From NCBI GenBank assembly GCA_017620315.1, contig JAFZQQ010000118.1, forward strand, positions 1-7,194: a stretch of 7,194 bases of DNA, in the 5' to 3' direction. The position numbers and the translations under genes were made by a program. The notes under the pieces are model-generated. The model was given only the letters and a program-made list of their open reading frames with translations. It was not told the DNA's origin and ran no database searches. Below are positions 1 through 6,210 of the stretch, one piece after another (the stretch's first letter is position 1; every line of letters begins with the position of its first letter). This stretch comes from Oscillospiraceae bacterium. Its GTDB lineage: Bacteria; Bacillota; Clostridia; Oscillospirales; Oscillospiraceae.

Positions 1-60
1 TCACGGCAGTCATCAATTTTAGGATGTCCCCGCATTCCTCATTCCCCCTTTTTGATTTAT

Positions 61-134
61 CGGATATCCGTTTATTAAGCCAACTTCAAAATAGCACATA
101 TTTTTGTTGTTGTCAATATATTGGATATCCAATA
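61..134. promoter_or_regulatory. AT-rich leader with two GGATATCC palindromes before the portal gene
   Basis: The first 155 bases contain no gene I can support. They hold two perfect palindromes with the same core: CGGATATCCG at 61-70 and TATTGGATATCCAATA (16 bp) at 119-134, with centres 61 bp apart, close to six helical turns. A weak promoter candidate overlaps the second one: TTGTCA at 110-115 and AATAAT at 131-136, with a short 15-base spacer. The palindromes could be operators for a dimeric regulator of the structural operon. The palindromes are seen directly; the promoter and operator roles are inference. The upstream terminase gene expected in this phage type is not recognisable here. 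Confidence 0.35.
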
Positions 135-155
135 ATTATTTTTTTGGAGAACAAC

Positions 156-1490
156 ATGAGTATCTTTTCATCCCTTTTCCGCTCCCGCGACAAGCCCGTC
201 AACCGCACTGCTGGGAGCGGGTACAGCTTTTTTCTCGGCGGGACGACCGCCGGAAAGACCGTGACGGAGCGTTCCGCCATGCAGATGACCGCCGTGTACT
301 CCTGCGTCCGCATCCTGGCGGAGGCCATCGCCGGTCTGCCGCTGCACCTCTACCGATACACCGGCGACGGCGGCAAGGAGAAGGCCATAGACCACCCGCT
401 GTATCTTCTTCTCCATGATGAGCCGAACCCGGAGATGAGCTCGTTCGTCTTCCGGGAAACGCTCATGACGCACCTGCTCCTGTGGGGCAACGCCTACGCG
501 CAGATCATCCGCAACGGCAAGGGCGAGGTCGTGGCGCTGTATCCGCTGATGCCGAACAAGATGTCGGTCGACCGCGACGAGCACGGACAGCTCTACTACA
601 CCTACCAGCGCAGCACGGACGAAGCCCCGACGATGGAGGGCACGACCGTCATTCTCCGTCCCCCGGACGTCCTGCACATCCCCGGCCTCGGCTTTGACGG
701 TCTGGTGGGCTACAGTCCCATCGCCATGGCGAAGAACGCCATCGGGCTCGCCATCGCGACGGAGGAGTACGGCGCGAAGTTCTTCGCCAACGGCGCGGCT
801 CCCTCCGGCGTGCTGGAGCATCCCGGCACGATCAAGGACCCCGCGCGTGTGCGCGAGGCGTGGCAGAGCCAGTTCGGAGGCAGCGCCAACAGCGGCAAGG
901 TCGCCGTGCTGGAGGAGGGCATGAAATACACGCCCATCTCCATCTCGCCGGAGCAGGCGCAGTTCCTCGAAACCCGCAAATTCCAAATCAATGAGATCGC
1001 TCGAATTTTCCGAGTCCCGCCGCACATGGTGGGCGACCTGGAAAAGTCGAGCTTTTCCAATATCGAGCAGCAGTCGCTGGAGTTCGTGAAATACACGCTG
1101 GACCCGTGGGTCGTGCGCTGGGAGCAGTCGATACAGCGCAGGCTCTTAACGCCTGACGAGAAGCGCGGCTATTTCGTGAAGTTCAACCTTGAGGGACTGC
1201 TCCGCGGCGACTACGCGAGCCGCATGAACGGCTACGCCACCGCGCGGCAGAACGGCTGGATGTCCGCGAACGACATCCGCGAGCTGGAGAACCTTGACCG
1301 CATCCCCGCGGAGGAGGGCGGAGACCTCTATCTCATCAACGGCAATATGCTCCCGATGGCGGACGCGGGCGCTTTTGCGAATACCACTATCGAAAAGGAG
1401 GACAAACACTCTGATGAAACCGCAGACGAGGAAGTTCTGGAAGTGGACGAATCAGTCGGACGCAGAGCCGGACGCGGGCCGCGTGCTTGA
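156..1490 (+). CDS. Phage portal protein, HK97 gp3 family
   Basis: Predicted portal protein, 444 aa. Twelve copies form the ring at one capsid vertex through which DNA is packaged and ejected and to which the neck attaches. The sequence matches the HK97-type portal family throughout: the N-terminal stretch around AVYSCVRILAEAIAGLPLH (residues 46-64), the WGNAYAQIIRNGKGEV segment (110-125), and the highly conserved block with PPHMVGDLEKSSFSNIEQQ (288-306) followed by the LDPWVVRWEQ helix (315-324). The length is normal. The ATG at 156 is chosen because GGAGA lies at 146-150 with a 5-base spacer; the frame is open further upstream, but that part is AT-rich and unlike a portal. The acidic then basic C-terminal tail (about 411-444) is low in complexity and overlaps the protease gene out of frame. 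The large terminase subunit should lie upstream, outside the window. Confidence 0.96.
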   Translation: MSIFSSLFRSRDKPVNRTAGSGYSFFLGGTTAGKTVTERSAMQMTAVYSCVRILAEAIAGLPLHLYRYTGDGGKEKAIDHPLYLLLHDEPNPEMSSFVFRETLMTHLLLWGNAYAQIIRNGKGEVVALYPLMPNKMSVDRDEHGQLYYTYQRSTDEAPTMEGTTVILRPPDVLHIPGLGFDGLVGYSPIAMAKNAIGLAIATEEYGAKFFANGAAPSGVLEHPGTIKDPARVREAWQSQFGGSANSGKVAVLEEGMKYTPISISPEQAQFLETRKFQINEIARIFRVPPHMVGDLEKSSFSNIEQQSLEFVKYTLDPWVVRWEQSIQRRLLTPDEKRGYFVKFNLEGLLRGDYASRMNGYATARQNGWMSANDIRELENLDRIPAEEGGDLYLINGNMLPMADAGAFANTTIEKEDKHSDETADEEVLEVDESVGRRAGRGPRA

Positions 1491-2160
1491 ACTGAACGGC
1501 ACCATCGCGGAGGAGAGCTGGTTTGACGACGACGTCACGCCGCGCATGTTCCGCGACGAGCTGTTCTCGGGCAGCGGGCCGGTCACAGTCTGGATCAACT
1601 CTCCCGGCGGCGACTGCGTGGCCGCGAGCCAGATCTATTCCATGCTCATGGACTACAAAGACGACGTTACCGTCAAGATCGACGGCATCGCGGCGTCGGC
1701 GGCGTCGGTCATCGCGATGGCCGGCACGACTGTTCTGATGGCGCCCACGGCGCTGATGATGATTCACAACCCCATGACGCTGGCTTTCGGCGACAGCGAG
1801 GATATGCAGAAGGCGATCGATATGCTCGCCGAGGTCAAGGAGAGCATTATCAACGCCTATGAGATCAAGACAAGCCTCTCCCGCGCCAAGCTCTCGCGCC
1901 TTATGGACGCGGAGACCTGGATGAACGCGAACAAGGCGGTCGAGCTGGGCTTTGCCGACGACCTTCTCACCGACGAGAAGCGCGGCGGGAACGCGGAAGC
2001 GTACGCCTTCTCCGGACGCGCAGCGCAAAACGCCCTGCTGAACAAGCTGACCGCGAAAGCGAGGCCCAAACCCGAACCCGCTCCGGCACCGCAGCCGGAA
2101 ACCACACACGGCCGTTCCGTCACTGAGCTGATGGAGCGGCTGAATCTTTTGAACAATTAA
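1414..2160 (+). CDS. Prohead maturation protease, ClpP-like (S14 family)
   Basis: Predicted head maturation protease, 248 aa, of the ClpP-like serine protease class found in many HK97-like phages. It is expected to act inside the assembling prohead, cutting the N-terminal scaffold domain from the capsid protein and then itself. The triad can be placed by comparison with ClpP: Ser95 in GIAASAAS, His118 in MMIHNP and Asp182 in LGFADDLL. NSPGGD (62-67) is the oxyanion-hole glycine segment. After about residue 190 the sequence becomes Ala/Pro/Lys-rich with a PEPAPAPQPE stretch and a helical end, as expected for a flexible capsid-targeting tail. The ATG at 1414 follows AGGAGG at 1396-1401 and yields MKPQTRKFWKW, a usual start for this family. 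The first 77 bases overlap the portal gene in another frame. It is followed immediately by the capsid gene, its likely substrate. Confidence 0.95.
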   Translation: MKPQTRKFWKWTNQSDAEPDAGRVLELNGTIAEESWFDDDVTPRMFRDELFSGSGPVTVWINSPGGDCVAASQIYSMLMDYKDDVTVKIDGIAASAASVIAMAGTTVLMAPTALMMIHNPMTLAFGDSEDMQKAIDMLAEVKESIINAYEIKTSLSRAKLSRLMDAETWMNANKAVELGFADDLLTDEKRGGNAEAYAFSGRAAQNALLNKLTAKARPKPEPAPAPQPETTHGRSVTELMERLNLLNN

Positions 2161-2174
2161 GGAGGAAACAGATC

Positions 2175-3380
2175 ATGACAATTATCGAACTTCGCAACAA
2201 GCGCGCGCAGAAGCTCGCCGCGGCAAGGGCTTTTCTTGAGTCCAGCCGCAACGCCGAGGGCTTCCTGTCCGAGGAGGACGACGCCGCCTACACCCGCATG
2301 GAGCAGGAGATCACGAACCTTGGCACGGAGATCGCGCGCATGGAGCGTCTGGAGTCTCTGGACGCCGAGCTCTCCAGACCCGTCAGCACGCCCATCACCG
2401 AGAAGCCCAGCGCCGCGCCCAGGGCGGACGCCAAAACCGGGCGCGCCTCAGATGCCTACAGGCAGGCGTTCTGGAACGTAACGCGACACAAGGACTCCAT
2501 GACCCCGGAGATGCTGAATACCCTGCGCGAGGGCGCGGACACCGAGGGCGGGTACCTCGTCCCGGACGAATTTGAGCACACGCTTGTCCAGGCGCTGAAC
2601 GAGAGCACCGTTATCCGCGCGAACGCGCACGTGATCACAACGTCCTCGGGCCTGCACAAGATCCCCGTCGTCGCCTCCCACGGCTCCGCCGCGTGGATCG
2701 ACGAGGGCGGCGCGTACACCGAGAGCGACGAGGCGTTCGGCCAGGTGCAGCTCGACGCGCACAAGGTCGGCACCGTTATCAAGGTGTCCGAGGAGCTTCT
2801 GAACGATTCCGCCTTCGATCTTGAGGGCTATATCCGCTCCGAGTTCGTCCGCCGCGTTGGCGACAAGGAGGAAGAGGCGTTCCTCACCGGCAACGGCGCG
2901 AGCAAGCCCACAGGCATCCTCAACGCCACGGGCGGCGGCGAGGTCGGCGTCACGACCGCGAGCGCGACCGCCATCACCGCGGACGAGCTTATCGACCTCT
3001 ACTTCAGCCTCAAGGCGCCGTACCGCAAGAAGGCGGTCTGGATTCTGAACGATTCCACCATCAAGCTCATCCGCAAGCTCAAGGACGGCAACGGCCAGTA
3101 CCTGTGGCAGCCCGCGCTCCGCGAAGGAGACGTTCCCACGATCCTCGGCAGACCGTACCACACCTCCGCGTACATGCCCGAAGCGGCGGCGTCCGCCAAG
3201 TCCGTCATCTTCGGCGACCTGAACTATTACTGGATCGGCGACCGTCAGGGCGTCACGTTCAAGCGCCTCAACGAGCTGTATGCCGGAAACGGTCAGGTCG
3301 GCTTCCTCGCGTCCAAGCGTCTGGACGGCAAGACCGTCCTGCCGGAGGCGATCAAGGTCCTCCAGCAGAAGGTCGCGTAA
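2175..3380 (+). CDS. Major capsid protein, HK97 gp5 family, with N-terminal delta domain
   Basis: Predicted major capsid protein precursor, 401 aa, building the icosahedral shell. Residues 1-70 are charged and helical with heptad-like spacing, the coiled-coil delta (scaffold) domain normally removed by the protease. Residues 70-95 form a Pro/Ala/Thr-rich linker where cleavage is most likely. The HK97-fold core follows, with family hallmarks EGGYLVPDEFE (124-134), the segment with IPVVASHGSAAWIDEGGAY (163-181) and EEAFLTGNGASKPTGIL (233-249). The C-terminal part, with LGRPYHTSAYMP and the FGDLNYYWIGDRQG block, is also typical. A near-perfect ribosome binding site, AAGGAGG (2159-2165), lies 9 bases before the ATG and directly abuts the protease stop, consistent with very high expression. 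The delta domain inside the capsid gene explains the absence of a separate scaffold gene. I cannot tell whether HK97-type covalent crosslinks form. Confidence 0.97.
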   Translation: MTIIELRNKRAQKLAAARAFLESSRNAEGFLSEEDDAAYTRMEQEITNLGTEIARMERLESLDAELSRPVSTPITEKPSAAPRADAKTGRASDAYRQAFWNVTRHKDSMTPEMLNTLREGADTEGGYLVPDEFEHTLVQALNESTVIRANAHVITTSSGLHKIPVVASHGSAAWIDEGGAYTESDEAFGQVQLDAHKVGTVIKVSEELLNDSAFDLEGYIRSEFVRRVGDKEEEAFLTGNGASKPTGILNATGGGEVGVTTASATAITADELIDLYFSLKAPYRKKAVWILNDSTIKLIRKLKDGNGQYLWQPALREGDVPTILGRPYHTSAYMPEAAASAKSVIFGDLNYYWIGDRQGVTFKRLNELYAGNGQVGFLASKRLDGKTVLPEAIKVLQQKVA

Positions 3381-3393
3381 GGGGGGCGGCGCC

Positions 3394-3660
3394 ATGGATT
3401 TCAACGCGAAGAACTACACAGAGCCGGGCGGCGAGCGCACGGTGATTGGCGGCGAGCTGGTCATTGAACCGGGCGCGAAGCTGACCGCGCTCCCCGGCTC
3501 CGCTGTCGAGGGGCTTGGCGGAGGCGGCGCAGCGTCGTCCGCAGCGAACCAGCCCGCAAGCACCGCGAGCACGGTCGCCACGCTTCGGGAGGACTTCAAC
3601 GCCCTCCTCGCAAAGCTCAAGGCGGCGGGGCTTATGACAGCCGACGGCGCGGGCGAGTGA
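3394..3660 (+). CDS. Putative head fiber protein
   Basis: Small protein of 88 aa, resembling the 'head fiber protein' family found directly after the capsid gene in many Firmicutes phages. It starts MDFNAKNYTEPGGERTVIGG, continues with an ELVIEPGAKLTALPGS segment, then a Gly/Ala/Ser-rich linker (about 42-60), and ends with a short helix containing LREDFNALLAKLKAAGLM (about 65-82). The beta-rich start, flexible linker and helical end fit a protein decorating the capsid surface; the family name comes from head fibers of other phages, and a fiber shape here is inference. The ATG at 3394 is chosen over upstream in-frame starts because it follows a G-rich run (3381-3386) just after the capsid stop and gives the typical family N-terminus. 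Family assignment is from remembered sequence pattern. Confidence 0.75.
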   Translation: MDFNAKNYTEPGGERTVIGGELVIEPGAKLTALPGSAVEGLGGGGAASSAANQPASTASTVATLREDFNALLAKLKAAGLMTADGAGE

Positions 3661-3669
3661 ACGTATTTC

Positions 3670-3702
3670 GGGGACTCGGCGACAGAGCTTCGCCGGGTCC
3701 CC
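3670..3702 (+). promoter_or_regulatory. Strong intergenic RNA hairpin after the capsid/fiber genes
   Basis: GGGGACTCGGCG (3670-3681) pairs with CGCCGGGTCCCC (3691-3702) over 12 base pairs with one G-U wobble; an extra A-U pair closes a 7-base loop. It fills the only sizeable gap in the structural operon (3661-3721), between the highly expressed capsid/fiber genes and the low-copy neck genes. No run of T follows, so it is not a normal rho-independent terminator. It may protect the 3' end of capsid mRNA, serve as a processing site, or weakly attenuate downstream transcription. The structure is read directly; the function is inference. Confidence 0.6.
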
Positions 3703-3721
3703 TCTGTGTGAGGTGTGTGCC

Positions 3722-4000
3722 ATGACGGTATCTCTGGATGAGGTAAAAACCTATCTCCGCATCGATTACCCGGACGACGATGAGCTGCTTGTTGGGCTGA
3801 TCTCGTCCGCACAGGAGCTGTGCGCGAGCGTCGCGAGGCTCCCGACAGAGAAGTTCCTCTCTCTGGAGAGCGCGGAGGCGAGGCTCGCCGTGCTGTACGC
3901 GGCGGCATATCTGAACGAGCACCGCGAGGAGGCGGACCATCACGCGCTTACGCTCACGCTGCGCGCGCTGCTGTCCGGGATTCGGGAGGCGGGCTTCTGA
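3722..4000 (+). CDS. Head-tail connector protein, HK97 gp6-like
   Basis: Predicted 92-aa neck protein of the gp6-like connector family, which forms a ring under the portal and extends the DNA channel towards the tail. The family pattern is clear: MTVSLDEVKTYLRIDYPDDD (1-20), then helices with ELLVGLISSAQELC (21-34) and the EARLAVLYAAAYLNEHRE segment (53-70). The family is all-helical and about 90-110 aa, so the length fits. The ATG at 3722 is preferred; a GTG at 3713 is in frame but overlaps the GAGGTG sequence (3710-3715) that serves as ribosome binding site for the ATG. It follows the 3670-3702 hairpin and its stop overlaps the next start (TGATG), indicating coupled translation with the adaptor gene. 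Confidence 0.9.
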   Translation: MTVSLDEVKTYLRIDYPDDDELLVGLISSAQELCASVARLPTEKFLSLESAEARLAVLYAAAYLNEHREEADHHALTLTLRALLSGIREAGF

Positions 4001-4344
4001 TGAACGTTGCGCTTTTGAACGTCCGCGTCACGATCCAGAAACACACCGTGACGGTCGACGCTGTCGGCAATCATACCAACGGCTGGGAGGATTATTATAC
4101 CTGCCGCGCGACGGTCAGCGGCGAGAACACCAGCTCAAAGGGCGGAGAGGCCGCGGAAGCCGGTACCATCGCGGATCACGGCGGCGCGGATTTCACCGTC
4201 CGCTGGTGCGGAAAGCTGAACGCGCTGACGACCGAAGGCTTCCGCGTCCTGTTCGGCGGCGAGGCCTACAACATCATCGGCCTCGACCACATGAGCTACA
4301 AACGCAAAGCGGTGAAGCTCCGCTGCAGGAAAGAGAGGCGCTGA
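4000..4344 (+). CDS. Head-tail adaptor (SPP1 gp16-like / head closure) protein
   Basis: Predicted 114-aa head closure protein of the phage head-tail joining family, which plugs the packaged head and forms the tail docking surface. Visible family features are the beta-rich start VRVTIQKHTVTVDAVGNHTN, the GWEDYYTCRATVSG segment (29-42), FTVRWCGKLNALTTEGFRV in the middle, and the ending with YNIIGLDHMSYKRKAVKLRC. The HT(N)GW..Y.TCRATV arrangement is characteristic. The ATG overlaps the stop of the connector gene (TGATG at 3998-4002), and GGGAGG at 3984-3989 provides the ribosome binding site. The order connector, adaptor, gp10-like is standard for this phage group and supports the call. Confidence 0.88.
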   Translation: MNVALLNVRVTIQKHTVTVDAVGNHTNGWEDYYTCRATVSGENTSSKGGEAAEAGTIADHGGADFTVRWCGKLNALTTEGFRVLFGGEAYNIIGLDHMSYKRKAVKLRCRKERR

Positions 4345-4346
4345 CC

Positions 4347-4730
4347 ATGAGCGAAAAGATACACGCCGGACAGCTCGCGTCCGCGATCATGGAGGGGCTG
4401 GAGGAGTACGCGGAGCTTGCCGTCTCGGATATGAAGGAGTCGGTCAGAAAAGCCGCGAACGGAGTGAAGTCGGAAATAGCCTCCACAGCGCCGAGGCACA
4501 CCGGCAAGTACGCGAAGAGCTGGACCGCGGCGGTCACAAAGGAGAACGCCAACGCTCTGACCATGACGGTGCATTCCAAAAACCGCTACCAGCTCGCGCA
4601 CCTTCTGGAACACGGTCACGCGAAACGCGGGGGCGGACGTGTCGCGGCACAGCCGCACATCGCCGCCGCGGAGGAGAAGGGAGCGGCGGAGCTGGAGCGC
4701 GAGATAGAAAGGAAGCTGTCGCATGGATGA
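4347..4730 (+). CDS. HK97 gp10-like head-tail / tail component
   Basis: Predicted 127-aa protein of the HK97 gp10-like family, a conserved neck/tail-joining component encoded between the adaptor and the tail tube gene in HK97-like phages. Key features are TAPRHTGKYAKSW (52-64), the RYQLAHLLEHGHAKRGGGRV block (about 80-99), and QPHIAAAEE, followed by a charged helical C-terminus. The HLLEHGHxxRGGGRVxxxPHI motif is close to diagnostic. Its exact place in the neck is less well established than for the connector and adaptor. The ATG at 4347 lies three bases after the adaptor stop, with AGAGG (4334-4338) upstream. Its end overlaps the next gene by 8 bases. Confidence 0.9.
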   Translation: MSEKIHAGQLASAIMEGLEEYAELAVSDMKESVRKAANGVKSEIASTAPRHTGKYAKSWTAAVTKENANALTMTVHSKNRYQLAHLLEHGHAKRGGGRVAAQPHIAAAEEKGAAELEREIERKLSHG

Positions 4731-5040
4731 GGCCTTGCGCGTGCTGGCGGAGATCGGCCTCCCCTTCGCGTACCACCACTTCGCGGAGGGCGAGTCGCCT
4801 GCCCCGCCGTTTATCTGCTATCTGACGCCGGAGAGCGACAACTTCGCCGCCGACGGCAGGGTCTACCACAGGCTCGGCGCTTTCCACATCGAGCTTTACT
4901 CCGACCGCAAGGATCCGGAGCTTGAGACACGCGTGGAAGCCGCGCTGGATGCCCGCGGCGTTTTCTATAACAAGACGGAAACCTGGATCGAGAGCGAAAA
5001 GCTCTACGAGGTTTTGTATCAGTTTGAACTGGAGGTATGA
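4723..5040 (+). CDS. Putative tail terminator / tail completion protein (gp11-like position)
   Basis: A 105-aa protein with no motif I can name with certainty. It begins MDEALRVLAEIGLPFAYHHF, contains PAPPFICYLTPESDNFAADG (about 26-45), then a beta strand with HRLGAFHIELYSDRKDPELE and a helix (LETRVEAALDARG), and ends with a beta strand (YEVLYQFELEV). An N-terminal helix, central strand, helix and final strand resemble the alpha/beta fold of tail terminator proteins. Its place between the gp10-like gene and the major tail protein is exactly where siphoviruses encode the protein that caps the tail tube. The function is inferred mainly from position. It overlaps the preceding gene by 8 bases, and GGAGGT near its own end (5031-5036) is the ribosome binding site of the next gene. 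Confidence 0.72.
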   Translation: MDEALRVLAEIGLPFAYHHFAEGESPAPPFICYLTPESDNFAADGRVYHRLGAFHIELYSDRKDPELETRVEAALDARGVFYNKTETWIESEKLYEVLYQFELEV

Positions 5041-5043
5041 GCT

Positions 5044-5640
5044 ATGCCCGAAAACAAAGTAAAATACAATCTGAAAAACGCGCACTACGCGCTCCTGACG
5101 CCCTCCGTCACCGGCTTCGGCGTGTTCGCGAAGCCCGTGCCGCTTCCCGGCGCGGTTTCGCTCTCGCTCAAGGCGAACGGCGAGCCGGAGAACTTCTTTG
5201 CCGACGGTATCGCGTACTACGTGATAAACAACAACATGGGCTACGACGGCGATCTGGAGCTCGCGCTGATCCCGGAGTCCTTCCGCACGGACGTGCTCCA
5301 TGAAACGCTCGACAGCAACGGCGTCCTGATCGAGTCCAGCGACGCGCAGACCGCGCCGTTCGCCCTGCTCTTTGAGTTCGACGGCGACCAGAAGCACATC
5401 CGGCACGTGCTCTACAACTGCTCCGCGTCCCGCCCTGCCATCGAGGGTCAGACGAACGAGGAGAAGCGTCAGGTGCAGACGGAGAAGATCACGCTGAAGT
5501 CCACGCCGCTTTCCAATGGCGTTGTCAAGGCAAAGACCGGCAACATCACCGACGCCGCGACTTACAGCGGCTGGTACGACGACGTGTATATCCCGAACGT
5601 CGAGGCGGGAACCGCGACGGGTGAAGGAGGCGAAGGCTGA
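5044..5640 (+). CDS. Major tail protein (phi13-type tail tube)
   Basis: Predicted tail tube subunit, 198 aa, polymerising into the hollow tube through which DNA passes. It matches the phi13-type major tail protein group: an N-terminal NKVKYNLKNAHYALL stretch, PLPGAVSLSLKANGEPENFFADG (about 33-55), a NNNMGYDGDLELALIPESF segment (62-80), and an FDGDQKHIRHVLYNCSASRP block (about 113-132). EKITLKSTPL precedes a Gly/Thr-rich tail (about 185-198). The length is typical, with no additional Ig-like domain. The strong GGAGGT (5031-5036) seven bases before the ATG fits the high copy number. The stop overlaps the chaperone start by one base (TGATG), indicating translational coupling. The tube protein is encoded before the chaperone, as in lambda and HK97. 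Confidence 0.92.
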   Translation: MPENKVKYNLKNAHYALLTPSVTGFGVFAKPVPLPGAVSLSLKANGEPENFFADGIAYYVINNNMGYDGDLELALIPESFRTDVLHETLDSNGVLIESSDAQTAPFALLFEFDGDQKHIRHVLYNCSASRPAIEGQTNEEKRQVQTEKITLKSTPLSNGVVKAKTGNITDAATYSGWYDDVYIPNVEAGTATGEGGEG

Positions 5641-6017
5641 TGGGTATCGTGAAGACCCTTGAGATTGACGGCAGACCTGTCGTGTTCCGCGCCTCCGCCG
5701 CGATCCCCCGGCTCTATCGCATTCGCTTTCACCGTGATATCTACCGCGACCTCCGCGCTCTGGAGAAGGCGGTGGACGAAAACAGCGAAAAGGCGTCGGG
5801 CCTTGACACCTTCTCGCTGGAGCTGTTTGAGAACATTGCCTATATCATGGCGAAGCACGCCGACCCCTCAATCCCCGACACCCCGGAGGACTGGCTGGAT
5901 CAGTTCGGCACGTTCTCCATCTATCATGTGCTCCCGCAGATCATCGAGCTGTGGGGGCTGAACACGCGGACGGATGTGGAGGCTAAAAAAAACTTCGCCA
6001 GACGGAACGGGAGATGA
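5640..6017 (+). CDS. Tail assembly chaperone, unshifted product (gpG-like)
   Basis: Unshifted 125-aa product of the tail assembly chaperone gene. In lambda, gpG coats the tape measure protein and, with the frameshifted gpGT, recruits tail tube subunits; neither is in the finished virion. The sequence shows an N-terminal beta segment (VKTLEIDGRPVVFRASAAIP), an IRFHRDIYRDLRALEKAVDE helix, a LELFENIAYIMAKHADPS helix and EDWLDQFGTFSIYHVLPQII, typical of Firmicutes tail chaperones. The frame passes the A AAA AAC heptamer at 5987-5993 and ends seven codons later, in NFARRNGR, at a TGA overlapping an ATG of the second frame. Translation is coupled to the tail tube gene by a TGATG overlap. The tape measure partner expected next is missing from the window. 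Confidence 0.88.
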   Translation: MGIVKTLEIDGRPVVFRASAAIPRLYRIRFHRDIYRDLRALEKAVDENSEKASGLDTFSLELFENIAYIMAKHADPSIPDTPEDWLDQFGTFSIYHVLPQIIELWGLNTRTDVEAKKNFARRNGR

Positions 6018-6178
6018 CCACTCCGCTGTTTCTGCTCCGCTGCGTACAGATCGGCCTGTCCATCCGAGACCTTGGTCTTCTGACCATCGGCATGGTCAAC
6101 GATATGTACGCGGAGAGCAGGAACGACGAGTGCCACTACGCCGAGATAGCGTCGCAGGAAGATTTTGACAGGTTCTAA
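5640..6178 (+). CDS. Tail assembly chaperone, -1 frameshift fusion (gpGT-like)
   Basis: Predicted 179-aa fusion made when ribosomes slip back one base at A AAA AAC (5987-5993). The first 118 residues come from the gpG-like frame. The remaining 61 come from the -1 frame, starting at C5993, reading LRQTEREMTTPLFLLRC and ending SQEDFDRF before TAA (6176-6178). The T part carries the DLGLLTIGMVNDMY motif and the acidic, aromatic ending seen in the T domains of many Firmicutes phages. By analogy with lambda, the T domain binds tail tube subunits. The T frame could also be made alone from ATG 6014, which overlaps the upstream stop as ATGA, but no good ribosome binding site precedes it (GGGAG abuts the ATG). 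The fusion is inferred from the slippery site plus the conserved arrangement. Confidence 0.85.
5987..6032 (+). promoter_or_regulatory. Programmed -1 ribosomal frameshift signal: A AAA AAC plus possible stem-loop
   Basis: The heptamer A AAA AAC at 5987-5993 is in the correct phase with the upstream frame (GCT AAA AAA AAC) and is an efficient bacterial -1 slippery sequence. The run is eight A's followed by C. Ten bases downstream a modest stem-loop can form: GGAAC (6004-6008) with GTTTC (6028-6032), and GGAG (6010-6013) with CTCC (6021-6024), separated by an internal loop. The slippery site is clear; the stimulatory role of the stem is tentative. Confidence 0.85.
6166..6176 (+). repeat. 11-bp direct repeat, left copy (TGACAGGTTCT)
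   Basis: Identical to 7085-7095. It covers the last codons and stop of the chaperone T frame. Together the copies bracket the NERD cargo unit, 919 bp apart. Part of the identity is explained by both copies encoding FDRF/YDRF, so it may reflect homologous coding sequence rather than a site-specific recombination core. Confidence 0.6.
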
Positions 6179-6181
6179 GTC

Positions 6182-6210
6182 TTGAAAAACAGAGTCCTTT
6201 CAGGTATACT
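6182..6210 (+). promoter_or_regulatory. Sigma70/SigA-type promoter for the NERD gene
   Basis: TTGAAA (6182-6187) and TATACT (6205-6210) are separated by exactly 17 bases; each hexamer matches consensus at five of six positions. Transcription would begin near 6217, about 30 bases before the NERD start codon. The -35 element begins four bases after the chaperone stop. A second -10-like TATAAT lies at 6222-6227 but with a poor -35. An inverted repeat, CAGAGT (6190-6195) and ACTCTG (6208-6213), overlaps the spacer and -10 element and could be an operator. No other gene junction in the operon has such a promoter, marking the NERD gene as a separate transcription unit. Confidence 0.65.

Noticed and set aside
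1..78. Possible end of an upstream gene running in from the left edge
   Set aside because: One frame is open to a TAA at 76-78, but its 25 residues do not resemble a terminase C-terminus; another frame stops at 20-22. No assignment can be supported.
24..155. N-terminal extension of the portal reading frame upstream of ATG 156
   Set aside because: The extension is AT-rich, Cys/Ile/Phe-rich, contains the palindromes and is unlike portal N-termini, whereas ATG 156 has a well-spaced ribosome binding site.
168..1025. Long minus-strand open frame opposite the portal gene (285 codons)
   Set aside because: It is an Arg/Val/His-rich mirror of the GC-rich portal gene without any recognisable domain; the plus strand is clearly portal.
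2448..3404. Long minus-strand open frame opposite the capsid gene (318 codons)
   Set aside because: Composition (Arg, Asp, Val, Leu repeats) is that of an antisense shadow; the plus strand encodes an unmistakable HK97-type capsid protein.
3682..3707. H-type pseudoknot between the 3670-3702 hairpin loop and CTCTGT downstream
   Set aside because: The complementary sequence directly follows a 12-pair stem with no linker to span it, so both helices cannot form together; at most they compete.
4534..5406. Minus-strand open frame of 290 codons across the gp10-like to tail tube genes
   Set aside because: It spans three convincing plus-strand genes, has no domain signature and ends in a Pro/Arg/Ser-rich stretch typical of shadow frames.
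6014..6178. Independent 54-aa gene for the T frame
   Set aside because: The slippery heptamer in correct phase and the conserved gpG/gpGT arrangement explain the frame better; no well-spaced ribosome binding site precedes ATG 6014. Kept only as an alternative route.
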